From positions 1 to 46,153 of the forward strand of contig WRHP01000010.1 in assembly GCA_009783195.1 (NCBI GenBank): 46,153 nt of DNA, read 5' to 3'. Below are positions 16,247-25,364 of this stretch, one piece after another. The position numbers and the translations under genes were made by a program. This DNA is from Syntrophorhabdaceae bacterium. GTDB lineage: Bacteria; Desulfobacterota; Deferrimicrobia; Deferrimicrobiales; Deferrimicrobiaceae. Numbering within the stretch: position 1 is the first letter of the stretch; every line of letters starts with the position of its first letter. Under the pieces are notes generated by a model. That model was not told the DNA's origin, ran no database searches, and saw only the letters and a list, made by a program, of their open reading frames with translations.

Positions 16247-17137
16247 CTACTTTCCCTCCTCCATTCGAGCAACGATCCACCCCATCATGCGATAGCAAAG
16301 ACGCGCCGCCAGATAATCTGGAGCCGCCATTCCGGCAATAGGGGAGAGTTCCATAACATCAAATCCCACAAGCTTTGCGCCCGACTTCATAACATCCCTT
16401 AGAATATCGGTCACATCAAACCAGTTCAGACCTCCCGGCTCCGGCGTAACGACGGACGGCATTACCGCGGGGTCAAAAACATCGAGATCAACGGTGATAT
16501 AAACGTTGCCGGAAAGAGAACTGACGATCCCCTTGATCACTTCGGCGGAGTTATATCGAACCTCGGAAGCGTAGAACGTCTTTACATCTTCCGTTTTTTT
16601 AAGAAAGCGGTCTTCTTCCTCGGACATGCTCCGGACACCCACCTGCACCAGCTTTACCCCCTGCTCCACGATCCGCCGCCCTACGCAGGCATGATTGCAG
16701 GTCGAACCCATGTATTCAGTGCGAAGATCCGCGTGCGCGTCAAACTGAAGCACCGTGAGCTGACCGTACTTCTTCTTGAGAGCCGTGATGGCGGCTACGC
16801 TGCCGGAATGTTCTCCTCCAAGCAGGACTGGAAGCTTTCCCGCCGAGGAGACAGCTTTCACTCTGCGCTCTACCTCTTTGAGCGCCGCCTGCTCGCTCGT
16901 TGTAACGGAAATTTCATTAGATACGAAAATGCCCGACCGGTACGGCTCGATCTTGTTCTCCTCGTCGAACAGTTCCATGTGCGTGGAGGCATCGAGGATG
17001 GCGCGCGGGCCATGACGCAAACCTCCCTGCATGATCGTGGTCGTATCAACGGGAAAAGGAATAACAACGAAGGATGCCTGCTTCCATGCCGCATATCTGC
17101 CGGATATCCCGCCGAATGTGACGGAGTAAGGAATCAC
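16247..17137 (-). CDS. speB: Agmatinase (arginase/ureohydrolase family)
   Basis: Binuclear manganese enzyme that hydrolyses agmatine to putrescine and urea. The metal motifs are complete: GGEHS (H110), FDAHADLR (D133, H135, D137) and [10 protein letters not shown] (about 211-217). Agmatinase rather than arginase is inferred from the neighbouring arginine decarboxylase, with which it makes a two-step route from arginine to putrescine. I place the start at GTG 17137 because AGGAGG lies six bases before it; a longer reading frame upstream to 17200 overlaps recJ and lacks family similarity. Length is 296 residues. Confidence 0.94.
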   Translation of the reverse strand: MIPYSVTFGGISGRYAAWKQASFVVIPFPVDTTTIMQGGLRHGPRAILDASTHMELFDEENKIEPYRSGIFVSNEISVTTSEQAALKEVERRVKAVSSAGKLPVLLGGEHSGSVAAITALKKKYGQLTVLQFDAHADLRTEYMGSTCNHACVGRRIVEQGVKLVQVGVRSMSEEEDRFLKKTEDVKTFYASEVRYNSAEVIKGIVSSLSGNVYITVDLDVFDPAVMPSVVTPEPGGLNWFDVTDILRDVMKSGAKLVGFDVMELSPIAGMAAPDYLAARLCYRMMGWIVARMEEGK

Positions 17138-17175
17138 TGTAAACCTCCTGTGTAAATGCCTTACGCTGTTAAATA

Positions 17176-18939
17176 TTACCCCGGAGCCATTCCCGCGCAC
17201 AATAGCGGACGCCCGGATTCCCTGGCGTCCTGAAGAACAAGGCGCACCGACCGCGTCCCTCGGTACAGATTCTCCTGCACCGTAACCAAAAGATCTGTCC
17301 GTCCGTTCGGGTCGGCGGGAATCTTCGCGCGGTTGAAGGCAACGCCTTCAACCCTCTTTCCTTTTTCCTCCAGTTCGAATCGCAGGTGTTGTCCGGAGGC
17401 GCCCATGCGTAAAACGCGCGCAACACGAATGTTTTTCAGGAGGAAAACCGGCTCCGGGTTTCCCATGCCAAATGGCCGCAAAAGGTTAAGATCCGCAAGC
17501 AAATCCATCCCGATATCCTCAATCCGAATCTCCGAATCTATAGTACAGCGCGGCAAAAACGGCGCTTCTTTGGCATGGCGGGCGGCGATTTCCGAGAACT
17601 TGTCGCGGAACAGTTCAAGATTCTCTATCGGCAACGCGACTCCGGCGGCGCGGGAGTGCCCTCCGTAACGCATCAGCAGATGGGAAAGCTCCGAGAGCGC
17701 CGACACGACCGGAAAGCCTTCGACACTCCGGCAGGACCCTGTGGCAACTCCAGCCTCCTCCCGCAGGAGAATGACCGGCCTGCCGTACAGATCAAGAATT
17801 TTGGAGGCGACGATACCTAGAACTCCCTGATGCCACGCCGGGTCAGACAGCACGATCGCGTCCGGAAGTTCCCTGAACAGATCTATCTCCGAGATAACAT
17901 TCGAGAGTATTCGTTCCTGCTCCCGCTGTCTCCGTGTGTTGTCTTCGTTTAACTCCCTGGCCAGCCGGTCCGATTCTTCCCTATTGCATGACACAAGGAT
18001 ACGAGAACTGCGGGAAGAATCGCCAATCCGTCCGGCCGCGTTAAGGCGAGGCCCCACCTTGAAACCGAGGTCCGCCTCGGTCGCCAGCGCCACAGAAGCG
18101 CCGGATACGGAAAAGAGCGCCTCTATGCCGGGACGCGCGGACTTTCGAATTTCACGAATCCCCTCGCGCACCAGCAGCCTGTTGGACGATGTCAGCGACA
18201 CCATGTCAGCCACCGTCCCAAGCGCTACGAGGTCAAGAAACCGCTTTAACGAAGGCTCCGGGCATCCGTTGAAAAATCCCTTTTCGCGCAAATTCCTGCG
18301 GATTCCGCAGACAAGAAAGAAAGCCACCCCCACCCCGGCAAGATCCCTAAAAGGAAAGTTGCAGTCTTGCCGGTATGGGTCGATGACAGCGTACGCTTCG
18401 GGAAGAGTTTCGCCCGGAAGATGATGGTCGGTAACGATTACTTCGACGCCGCAGGCGGCGGCTTCCCTGATTTGCGCGCAGTCGGTGATCCCGCAATCGA
18501 CAGTAACCACCAGGCGGCAGCCTTCCAGCGCGGCCTCCGCTATCACACGCTCCTGAATCCCATATCCTTCAAGCAGCCGGTCGTTCTGATGAATCCGCAA
18601 AGGCTGTTCGGGAAAAACTTCTTTAAGAAAAAGGAAAAGGCAGGCGGCGCCGGTGGCGCCATCCGCGTCGTAGTCCGCGTAGATGAGAAGCGGCTCGCGC
18701 CGGATACCCGCGTTAACGAGACGCTCCGACGCTTTGTCCACATCATTAAGGAGAGACGGATCAGGAAACTCCGAAAGCGTCCCCTTAAGAAACAGCTCTA
18801 CTTCGCGCGGATCTGTAATTTCACGGTTTACAAGAGTCTTGGCCGCCGGAATGGTCAGCCCATGACGCATGGAAATCTCGCGGACGAGATCCGGAACCTG
18901 GGAAAGGAGAACCCATTCCCGCTCGACCGCTTCCTTCAA
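17176..18939 (-). CDS. recJ: Single-stranded-DNA-specific 5'-3' exonuclease RecJ
   Basis: Degrades single-stranded DNA 5' to 3' in recombination and mismatch or base-excision repair. 587 residues with the DHH motifs YADYDADGATG (87-97), VTVDCGITD, the TDHH signature near 170 and GPRLNAAGRIGD, then DHHA1 with RYGGHSRAAGVAL and a C-terminal OB-like domain. The start is TTG 18939, with a GGGAGAG ribosome binding site just upstream and 19 bases after secF. recJ directly after secD-secF is a recurring bacterial arrangement. Confidence 0.95.
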   Translation of the reverse strand: MKEAVEREWVLLSQVPDLVREISMRHGLTIPAAKTLVNREITDPREVELFLKGTLSEFPDPSLLNDVDKASERLVNAGIRREPLLIYADYDADGATGAACLFLFLKEVFPEQPLRIHQNDRLLEGYGIQERVIAEAALEGCRLVVTVDCGITDCAQIREAAACGVEVIVTDHHLPGETLPEAYAVIDPYRQDCNFPFRDLAGVGVAFFLVCGIRRNLREKGFFNGCPEPSLKRFLDLVALGTVADMVSLTSSNRLLVREGIREIRKSARPGIEALFSVSGASVALATEADLGFKVGPRLNAAGRIGDSSRSSRILVSCNREESDRLARELNEDNTRRQREQERILSNVISEIDLFRELPDAIVLSDPAWHQGVLGIVASKILDLYGRPVILLREEAGVATGSCRSVEGFPVVSALSELSHLLMRYGGHSRAAGVALPIENLELFRDKFSEIAARHAKEAPFLPRCTIDSEIRIEDIGMDLLADLNLLRPFGMGNPEPVFLLKNIRVARVLRMGASGQHLRFELEEKGKRVEGVAFNRAKIPADPNGRTDLLVTVQENLYRGTRSVRLVLQDARESGRPLLCAGMAPG

Positions 18940-18958
18940 CCCTTCTCTCCCGTAACCT

Positions 18959-19870
18959 CTATACTTCTGTCATCTTCTCGCCGCGCCACAAAACAAGCAC
19001 CGGCCCCGCAAGAAATATGGACGAGTAGTTTCCCATCACAATGCCAATAGACAAGGCAATCGCGAAATTGCGCAGAACATCGCCCCCAAAGCACAACAAC
19101 GCTATTACGCCAAGCAATGTGGTCAACGAAGTCATCAAGGTGCGGCTAAGCACTTCGTTGAGACTAAGGTTGATTGTCTCCGAGAAGGAAGGTTTCTTTC
19201 TCAATCGGATGTTCTCCCTGGTCCGGTCAAATACGACAACCTTGTCGGTCAAAGAATATCCGCCTATGGTAAGTAACGCCGTAATAAATAGAAGGTCCTG
19301 TTCCAGCCCTGACACCCAGAAGATCCCGACCATGGCAAGCAAATCGTGAAAAATCGTAATTACCGCAATAACTCCAAATTTGAACTCGAACCTCCACCCC
19401 AAATAAATGATAATCGCAAGCGCGGAAATTGCCAGCGCCCAGGTCGCGTCCTGCCGCAGCTTGTGGCCTATCGCCGGCCCAACTTCGGAAACGCTCTCCA
19501 CCGTGAACTTGTTATCAGGCATATGCTCACCGAACAGCTTGAGCACCGATTCCGCCACAGTGCTTTCCCCCGCGCTTTCCATCAACCGCAACTTGATGAG
19601 CAGGATGTTCTCTCCCTCAACGCCCTGGAGTTGCGCTCCGTCGTACCCGGCATTGGACAAGATAGACCGGACCTGGTCCATGGAGAACGGCTCTTGGAAC
19701 TTCAACTGGATCGAGGTGCCACCTGACAACTCGACGCCAAGGTTTGCGTGCCCCAGAAAGATCTGCACGGTTCCTATGATGCCCAACAAAACCAGAACCG
19801 CGGAAAGCGCGAAAGCAAAACGTTTCATGGACATAAAATCGTAATTGGATTTTTTTACCAGTTCTATCAT
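18959..19870 (-). CDS. secF: Protein translocase subunit SecF
   Basis: RND-type membrane protein that with SecD pulls exported proteins across the inner membrane using the proton gradient. 303 residues: a first membrane helix (about 18-38), the periplasmic P1-like domain starting at GVELSGGTSIQLKF, then five C-terminal helices including YLGWRFEFKFGVIAVITIFHD. The conserved charged motif reads GGYSLTDKVVVFDRTREN, where most SecF proteins have ND(T/S)VVVFDR; the key aspartates remain. ATG 19870, 25 bp after secD. Confidence 0.96.
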   Translation of the reverse strand: MIELVKKSNYDFMSMKRFAFALSAVLVLLGIIGTVQIFLGHANLGVELSGGTSIQLKFQEPFSMDQVRSILSNAGYDGAQLQGVEGENILLIKLRLMESAGESTVAESVLKLFGEHMPDNKFTVESVSEVGPAIGHKLRQDATWALAISALAIIIYLGWRFEFKFGVIAVITIFHDLLAMVGIFWVSGLEQDLLFITALLTIGGYSLTDKVVVFDRTRENIRLRKKPSFSETINLSLNEVLSRTLMTSLTTLLGVIALLCFGGDVLRNFAIALSIGIVMGNYSSIFLAGPVLVLWRGEKMTEV

Positions 19871-19895
19871 CCTTGGTCGCCTTTCTCGTTATCCC

Positions 19896-21491
19896 TTAAA
19901 TACTTAATGTTTTCATCTGTTTTTTGGCATTTAGATAGTCAAACACAACCTTGGTGCACACCAGCGCCGTAAACAGGTTGATCGCCACTCCCATGGAAAG
20001 CGACACCGCGAACCCTTTAATCGGCCCGGTTCCGAACTGGAACAGAATAAGCGAGGTGATCAGCGTGGTCACGTGCGTATCGACAACCACCATGAAGGCT
20101 TTATCGTAACCGGCGTCGATCGCGGCCCTTACCGGCTTCCCTGCCCGCAACTCTTCCCTGATTCGCTCAAAAATAAGAACATTTGAATCAACCGCCATGC
20201 CAATCGCCAGCACGATCCCCGCGATGCCGGGGAGAGTCAAGGTGGCGGAGAAAGCGGCCATACCGGCAAGCAGGAAGAAAATATTGAAGATCAGCGCGAA
20301 ATTGGCCACCATTCCCGCAAAACGGTAATAGAAAGCCATAAGACAGATCACCAGCAGAGCGCCTATGAGCGTCGCGCGAACCCCTTTCCGGATCGAGTCC
20401 TCCCCAAGAGAAGGCCCAACAGTGACGTTTTGGATCACCTTCACTGGCGCGGGCAAAGAACCGGCCCGCAAAATAATCGCAAGATCGGACGCCTCTTCGG
20501 GGGTAAAAGCGCCTGTAATCGCAGCCTCGCCTCCCGAAATCCGTCCCTGTATCACAGGAGCGGAATACACCGTGTCGTCAAGTACGATCGCCAATTTGCG
20601 CTTAACATTCTCGGCGGTAACCCGGTCGAAAGTCTTGGCGCCCCTTGAGTCAAAGGAAATACTGACGTATGCGCCTCCGGCCTGGCCGTCGAAATTCACT
20701 TTTGCCGACTTTATCGTGTCGCCAGTGAGCAGCGCGCGTTTCTTCACAAGAATTGGGGATCTGGTAACGCGGCCAGAACCCGCATCAGACGTTTTATAGT
20801 AAAGAATCTGGCTGTCTCCAGGGATATTTCCTCTCTGGGCGTCCTCAATGCTTACGCTTTCGTCCACGATCTTGAACTCGAGCAGCGCCGTCTTGCCGAC
20901 AAGTTCGATAGCCCGCTGCTGATCCTTCAGTCCGGGAAGCTGGACGACGATACGGTCATCGCCTTCCGCGGTAATCTGAGGCTCGCGGACACCAAACTGG
21001 TCGATCCGGTTGCGGATGGTCTCCACGCCTTGCCCGACGGTGTTGTCGCGAATCGCCTTGACTTCGGCCGGCTTCATCCGCGCTACAAGCGTCGCGCTGT
21101 CCGACTTGATCTCTCCCTGCGAAACGTCGAGGGAAGGAAATTCATCTTTTATTGCCGTTGACGCCCTCGCCGCGAACTCGCCTGGAGGAAACCGGAAAGA
21201 AAAAACGTCGATATCATCTTTCCGCAAATCAAGGACCGGGATTCCCTTCTCGCGTAGCATCGCCCGGACATCGTCCGCGTATCTCTGCGCCGCGTTCTCG
21301 ACAGCCTTGTCTATTTCAACCTGCAGACGCAGGAACACGCCTCCCTGAAGGTCCAGCCCGAGATTGATACTCGGCATCTTTTCTTTCCACGCCTTAGGTA
21401 TGTTATCCGTAAGCGACGGCGTAAGAACAATGCCCGCGATAATCATCAGGGCCGCGATCAACACGATCCGCCATGTTATATTTCTCATCAT
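19896..21491 (-). CDS. secD: Protein translocase subunit SecD
   Basis: Partner of SecF in post-translocation export. 531 residues: N-terminal membrane helix (about 8-25), NLGLDLQGGVFLRLQVE, a large periplasmic P1 region with VETIRNRIDQFGVREPQI and VQLPGLKDQQRA, then five C-terminal helices containing the proton-relay motif AIGMAVDSNVLIFERIREE. The first ATG at 21491 is followed immediately by a second ATG; AAGGAG lies 13 bases upstream of the first. The 55-base spacer to yajC holds nothing else I can identify. Confidence 0.97.
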   Translation of the reverse strand: MMRNITWRIVLIAALMIIAGIVLTPSLTDNIPKAWKEKMPSINLGLDLQGGVFLRLQVEIDKAVENAAQRYADDVRAMLREKGIPVLDLRKDDIDVFSFRFPPGEFAARASTAIKDEFPSLDVSQGEIKSDSATLVARMKPAEVKAIRDNTVGQGVETIRNRIDQFGVREPQITAEGDDRIVVQLPGLKDQQRAIELVGKTALLEFKIVDESVSIEDAQRGNIPGDSQILYYKTSDAGSGRVTRSPILVKKRALLTGDTIKSAKVNFDGQAGGAYVSISFDSRGAKTFDRVTAENVKRKLAIVLDDTVYSAPVIQGRISGGEAAITGAFTPEEASDLAIILRAGSLPAPVKVIQNVTVGPSLGEDSIRKGVRATLIGALLVICLMAFYYRFAGMVANFALIFNIFFLLAGMAAFSATLTLPGIAGIVLAIGMAVDSNVLIFERIREELRAGKPVRAAIDAGYDKAFMVVVDTHVTTLITSLILFQFGTGPIKGFAVSLSMGVAINLFTALVCTKVVFDYLNAKKQMKTLSI

Positions 21492-21546
21492 TGCTTAACG
21501 AATGCTCCTTTCGGTTCCTTATCGCCGTATCGGATCAGGCGAGTTT

Positions 21547-21885
21547 CTATGTCTCGGAAGTGGCCGCGTCCTGGCTGGTGCCGGTGACCGCGCTGCGAGT
21601 AACCTTCACCCGAACCTTGTCCGCAATCTCAAGCGTCAGAGTGGTTTCGGTAAGTCCCTTGATCTCTCCGTGAATTCCTCCGGAAGTCACGACGCGATCG
21701 CCTATTTTGAGGTTTCTTATGAAATCCTGGTGCTTGCTGACCTGTTTTTGCTGCGGACGGATAAGGATGAAATAGAAGATTACAAATATAAGGATGATAG
21801 GAATAAAGCTGGAGAACCCGCTGCCGCCTAATAGTCCCCCGCCGGAACCGCCGCTCATTGCGTAAGCCACTCCTCCGTATGCCAC
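21547..21885 (-). CDS. yajC: Sec translocon accessory protein YajC
   Basis: Small single-span protein of the SecDF-YajC complex. 112 residues: a glycine-rich N terminus, one membrane helix (about 27-45, FIPIILIFVIFYFILIRP), the family signature PQQKQVSKHQDFIRNLKIGDRVVTSGGIHG and a beta-rich cytoplasmic end. The start is GTG 21885 behind a near-perfect GGAGGTG. Order tgt, yajC, secD, secF is conserved in many proteobacteria. Confidence 0.95.
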   Translation of the reverse strand: MAYGGVAYAMSGGSGGGLLGGSGFSSFIPIILIFVIFYFILIRPQQKQVSKHQDFIRNLKIGDRVVTSGGIHGEIKGLTETTLTLEIADKVRVKVTRSAVTGTSQDAATSET

Positions 21886-21910
21886 GGACCCACCTCCGAG
21901 TATTAATTCA

Positions 21911-23017
21911 TCATTTAAACGAATTTAAGAATTCTTTCACAAAATCCGCGTAGCTTCCACGGGAAATTGCCTCCCGCGCGCGCTCCATCATCAAACCGTA
22001 GAAGGAAAGATTATGAATAGTCATCGCCATTGACGCCAGCATTTCGCCCTGCATGTACAAATGCCTCAAGTACGCGCGGGAAAATACGCGGCATGTCGGA
22101 CACGTACACCGCTCGTCCGGAGGAAGCGGGTCTTCCCGATACCGCGCCTGCTTGATCGTAAGCGGGCCTTCGGAAGTAAACATCATGCCGTTTCTGGCGT
22201 TGCGGGTGGGCAAGACGCAGTCGAACAGATCTATTCCCCGTGAAACGGCAAACAGAATGTCGCCCGGCGTGCCTACCCCCATGAGATATCGGGGTTTCTC
22301 TACCGGAAGCATCGGCGCCGTCAGCTCTACCACCTCCCGCTGCAGTTCCTTGCCTTCCCCCACACTTACTCCGCCAATGGCGAACCCCTCAAACGGCATG
22401 GCGCAGATCTCCTCGGCGCTACGCCGGCGAAGGTCCGGGAACATCCCTCCCTGAACTATCCCCAGCATGCCTCCGTCCAAAAGCCGTCTGGCCGTGATAG
22501 TCCGGGACGCCCAAAGAGTCGTCCGCCGGACGGCATCCTCGACTTCGGCGCGCTCCGCCGGGTAGGCGACGCACTCGTCGAGCGCCATCCGCAAGTCCGA
22601 CCCAAGCGCTTCCTGAATCTCCACAGCCGATTCGGGAGTAAGAATGTGGGCCGACCCATCAATATGCGACCGGAAGGAAACAGCCTCGTCCGATACTTTC
22701 CGGAGCGCGCTCATCGAAAAGATCTGGAAACCTCCGCTGTCGGTCAAGATCAGCCGGTCCCATCCCATGAACTTGTGAAGCCCACCGAAGCGGCGGACAA
22801 GTTCATGGCCAGGTCGCAAATACAGGTGATAGGTATTTCCAAGTATGCAGCCGTATCCCATCCGGCAAAGCTGTTCCGGCCAAACCCCTTTCACCGTGGC
22901 CGCAGTGCCCACCGGCATAAACGCGGGCGTCTGGAAAGCGCCGCGCCCTGTTTCGATAACTCCACGCCGGGCCGCGGTGCCGAAATCCTTTGCCGTTATT
23001 TTGAATTCAAGCGCCAT
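21911..23017 (-). CDS. tgt: tRNA-guanine(34) transglycosylase
   Basis: Exchanges guanine 34 in GUN anticodons for preQ1, the entry of the queuosine base into tRNA. 368 residues with the catalytic elements LILTDSGGFQIFSM and GIDLFDCVLPTRNARNG (nucleophile aspartate) and the zinc site CTCPTC...H in ERCTCPTCRVFSRAYLRHL. It starts at ATG 23017, 53 bp after queA, whose product acts on the tRNA it modifies. QueD, an early enzyme of preQ0 synthesis, is at 38542-38922. Confidence 0.97.
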   Translation of the reverse strand: MALEFKITAKDFGTAARRGVIETGRGAFQTPAFMPVGTAATVKGVWPEQLCRMGYGCILGNTYHLYLRPGHELVRRFGGLHKFMGWDRLILTDSGGFQIFSMSALRKVSDEAVSFRSHIDGSAHILTPESAVEIQEALGSDLRMALDECVAYPAERAEVEDAVRRTTLWASRTITARRLLDGGMLGIVQGGMFPDLRRRSAEEICAMPFEGFAIGGVSVGEGKELQREVVELTAPMLPVEKPRYLMGVGTPGDILFAVSRGIDLFDCVLPTRNARNGMMFTSEGPLTIKQARYREDPLPPDERCTCPTCRVFSRAYLRHLYMQGEMLASMAMTIHNLSFYGLMMERAREAISRGSYADFVKEFLNSFK

Positions 23018-23070
23018 ACTCTATTCCTTCGCGGGTTTTCACCGTGAATATGCAAAACACCGCTTGCCTG

Positions 23071-24126
23071 TCACTCAATAAACATCGCGTCCCCGTAACT
23101 ATAAAAGCGATAGCCGCGCGCCACGGCTTCATTGTACGCGGCCCTTATCTTTTCCGTTCCGGCGTAGGCCATCACCAAAGCAAGCAGACTGGAGCGCGGA
23201 AGATGAAAGTTGGTCACCATCGCGTCAACCACCCGAAAAGGACACCCTCCGGGGTAAAGGAAAAGATCGGTTGTACCTTCCGAGGCTGTCACCGCGCCAT
23301 CCGGTGACACGCAGCTCTCCAGCGTCCGCACGCTGGTGGTGCCAACCGCAATGACCCGTCCGCCCGTGGCGCGCGTCGCGTTGACGGCTGCCGCCGCTTC
23401 CGGCGGCAGCCGATACCACTCGGAGTGGATCTTGTGCTCCTCCACTTCTTCCGTTCGAATCGGAGAAAACGTCCCGTACCCGATCGAAAGCGTAAGGCGC
23501 GCCACGCCCACTCCCTCCATGAAAACAGCCTCCAGCATCTCCTCGTCAAAATGAAGGCCGGCCGTCGGCGCCGCGACAGACCCAGAGTGCTCGGCATACA
23601 CCGTCTGATACCGAACCGCGTCTTCCGCTCCCGCGGTATCGCCGGATTTCCTGCGGATGTACGGAGGAAGCGGTACTTCTCCCACCAGTTCCAAAAGCTC
23701 CGATGGCTTTGCTCCTTCCGCCGAGAGAACAACCTCCCATCGCCCCATTCCGCAGCGCCGCGAAAGACACACTATCAGTCCCCCGACATCAAATGTGTCT
23801 CCCTCTCGAAGCCGCTTCGAAGGCCGCGCCAGCGCCTCCCAGCGCTCCACACCCGCATCCCCGGAAAGAATCGGAGCAAGAAGAAAGATCTCTACCGCCC
23901 CGCCTCCGTGCCGTTTTGTCAGCAGACGCCCCTTGATAACTTTGGTGTCGTTCACCACAAGAAGATCGCCGCGCCGCAGCAAAGAAGGGAGATCTGAAAA
24001 AAACCGGTCGGAGATCCCGCCGGTATTCCGGGATAAAACCATCAGCCGCGCGTCACGGCGGCGCGAAGCCGGGCGCCGGGCTATCAGAGACGGCGGAAGT
24101 TCGTACTCGAGAATACTGGTCTTCAG
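23071..24126 (-). CDS. queA: S-adenosylmethionine:tRNA ribosyltransferase-isomerase
   Basis: Transfers and isomerises the ribosyl part of SAM onto preQ1-tRNA to give epoxyqueuosine. Conserved blocks: the YELPPSLIARRPA start, [32 protein letters not shown] and TTSVRTLES. No ATG, GTG or TTG fits. The reading frame enters the family similarity at CTG 24126, which overlaps the stop codon of the upstream SpoIID-like gene and has GAGGGGA about five bases ahead, so I call a CTG start. Longer starts would run deep into the upstream gene. Length 351 residues, normal for QueA. Confidence 0.93.
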   Translation of the reverse strand: MKTSILEYELPPSLIARRPASRRRDARLMVLSRNTGGISDRFFSDLPSLLRRGDLLVVNDTKVIKGRLLTKRHGGGAVEIFLLAPILSGDAGVERWEALARPSKRLREGDTFDVGGLIVCLSRRCGMGRWEVVLSAEGAKPSELLELVGEVPLPPYIRRKSGDTAGAEDAVRYQTVYAEHSGSVAAPTAGLHFDEEMLEAVFMEGVGVARLTLSIGYGTFSPIRTEEVEEHKIHSEWYRLPPEAAAAVNATRATGGRVIAVGTTSVRTLESCVSPDGAVTASEGTTDLFLYPGGCPFRVVDAMVTNFHLPRSSLLALVMAYAGTEKIRAAYNEAVARGYRFYSYGDAMFIE

Positions 24127-25364
24127 GGAGTTCCCCTCGAAAATTCGGCGCCGGGGTAGTACCGCATGAGGATTTCCCGGAATCCTTTCCCCGACTTCGC
24201 CATACCGTTTGCCCCGTACTGGCACATGCCTACGCCGTGCCCATATCCACGCCCTTTAATGATCCACTCGTCGCCATCCGGTTCGATCTCGGCCCATAGA
24301 CTGCGCATCCGCGAATAACCGACGGCGCTGCGAAACGCGGATGCTTGGGTTTCCCGTGAGACACCGGAAGAAGTCAGCCGAATCCGGGAGATCCGCCCAG
24401 ACGAATTCAAGCCGGCAATTGAAATCCGCAGACCTTTTTCAGCGTCCGGAATCCCCATTGCCCGCGCAACGCGACGGCCTTCCGCCTGTGTCATCCGGTA
24501 GACCCAGCGATAGGCCGAACTGGACGAGCAATCCTCGCAGACTTGTGATCTGAGATATGGAACATCTCTTCCCCAGGCGTTTACGGCCGACTCGGTGCGT
24601 CCGCCGCAAGTGGAATGATAGACGGTTTGGGTAAAATCCCCCCGGTGCATAAGCACAAGCCCGCTCGTCTCCATGGTCGCGTCACGGAATACGGCGGGAA
24701 CATCGTCCACCCCTTCAAACACCTGGTCTTCGACGCTTCCCACCAGATCGTACGCATTATCTTTCGGCTTCTTCAGGGCGCCGTAGGCATAGGTCCGGGA
24801 GGCGACCGCTTGCGCCTTGAGCGCTTCCGGGTGAAACAGCTTCGGCGTTTCCCGGCTTATCACAGCGGCCACATACGTTTCGACAGGGACAACAGCCACA
24901 GCCAGAAGCCGGCCATTCCGCGCCAAAAGCCGAACCCGGCCGCCGACGCGGCGCTTATCAACCAGCAGGTCCGGCACACCCCCCACATCGACACTGCCGC
25001 CAAGAAGCCGCGTGCCGTCGATCCGTATGCGGTCGCCTATATGGCTAAAAACAGCGTGTCCGGAAATCTCCGCCAACAGCCGCCCGTTGGCATCCCAAAC
25101 CCGCAATGTTTCCGCCGACAGCGTCATCTCTTCCGCTTTCTGATCAAAAAGGACACGAAGAAAACGCGGCGCGGCAAAACCCGAAGGAAGCGACACAACG
25201 GGAATTTTTTCTGAAACGCCCGCCGGAGACTTACCGGAAACGGACGGTTTTCCCGCCTTTCTATAAGAAGCGCCGCTGCAAGAAAGAAGAAAAACGGAAA
25301 AAACACATAAAAAGAGGAGCGCGACTCGCGGCGCGCTCCTTCGTACGGAAAATATGTTATTCAG
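24123..25364 (-). CDS. SpoIID/LytB domain lipoprotein
   Basis: SpoIID-family protein; SpoIID itself is a lytic transglycosylase that cuts glycan strands during engulfment, and family members in non-sporulating bacteria are thought to act on denuded peptidoglycan. The domain runs from [32 protein letters not shown] to [24 protein letters not shown] near the end, with STCGGRTE in between. The N terminus is a lipoprotein signal: basic start, hydrophobic stretch and the lipobox LLSC. Two starts are possible: TTG 25403 without a good ribosome binding site, or CTG 25364 with GGGGGA eight bases upstream, giving a compact 29-residue signal region; I use the latter (413 residues). A terminator-like hairpin lies inside its first codons. 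It overlaps queA. Confidence 0.87.
   Translation of the reverse strand: MNNIFSVRRSAPRVALLFLCVFSVFLLSCSGASYRKAGKPSVSGKSPAGVSEKIPVVSLPSGFAAPRFLRVLFDQKAEEMTLSAETLRVWDANGRLLAEISGHAVFSHIGDRIRIDGTRLLGGSVDVGGVPDLLVDKRRVGGRVRLLARNGRLLAVAVVPVETYVAAVISRETPKLFHPEALKAQAVASRTYAYGALKKPKDNAYDLVGSVEDQVFEGVDDVPAVFRDATMETSGLVLMHRGDFTQTVYHSTCGGRTESAVNAWGRDVPYLRSQVCEDCSSSSAYRWVYRMTQAEGRRVARAMGIPDAEKGLRISIAGLNSSGRISRIRLTSSGVSRETQASAFRSAVGYSRMRSLWAEIEPDGDEWIIKGRGYGHGVGMCQYGANGMAKSGKGFREILMRYYPGAEFSRGTP
25298..25339 (-). terminator. Terminator-like hairpin inside the start of the SpoIID-like gene
   Basis: Minus strand: perfect 8-bp G/C-rich stem (25339-25332 with 25323-25316), 8-base loop, followed by TCTTTTTATG and then TGTTTTTTCC. 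It lies 18 bases after the slipin stop codon but inside the signal-peptide codons of the next gene. It could end part of the transcripts from the slipin/NfeD side, or be a chance result of a T-rich hydrophobic-codon stretch after a G/C-rich one. Confidence 0.5.

Noticed and set aside
17138-17200. Longer N terminus for the agmatinase gene
   Set aside because: It overlaps recJ, shows no family similarity, and the perfect AGGAGG site at the GTG start settles the choice.
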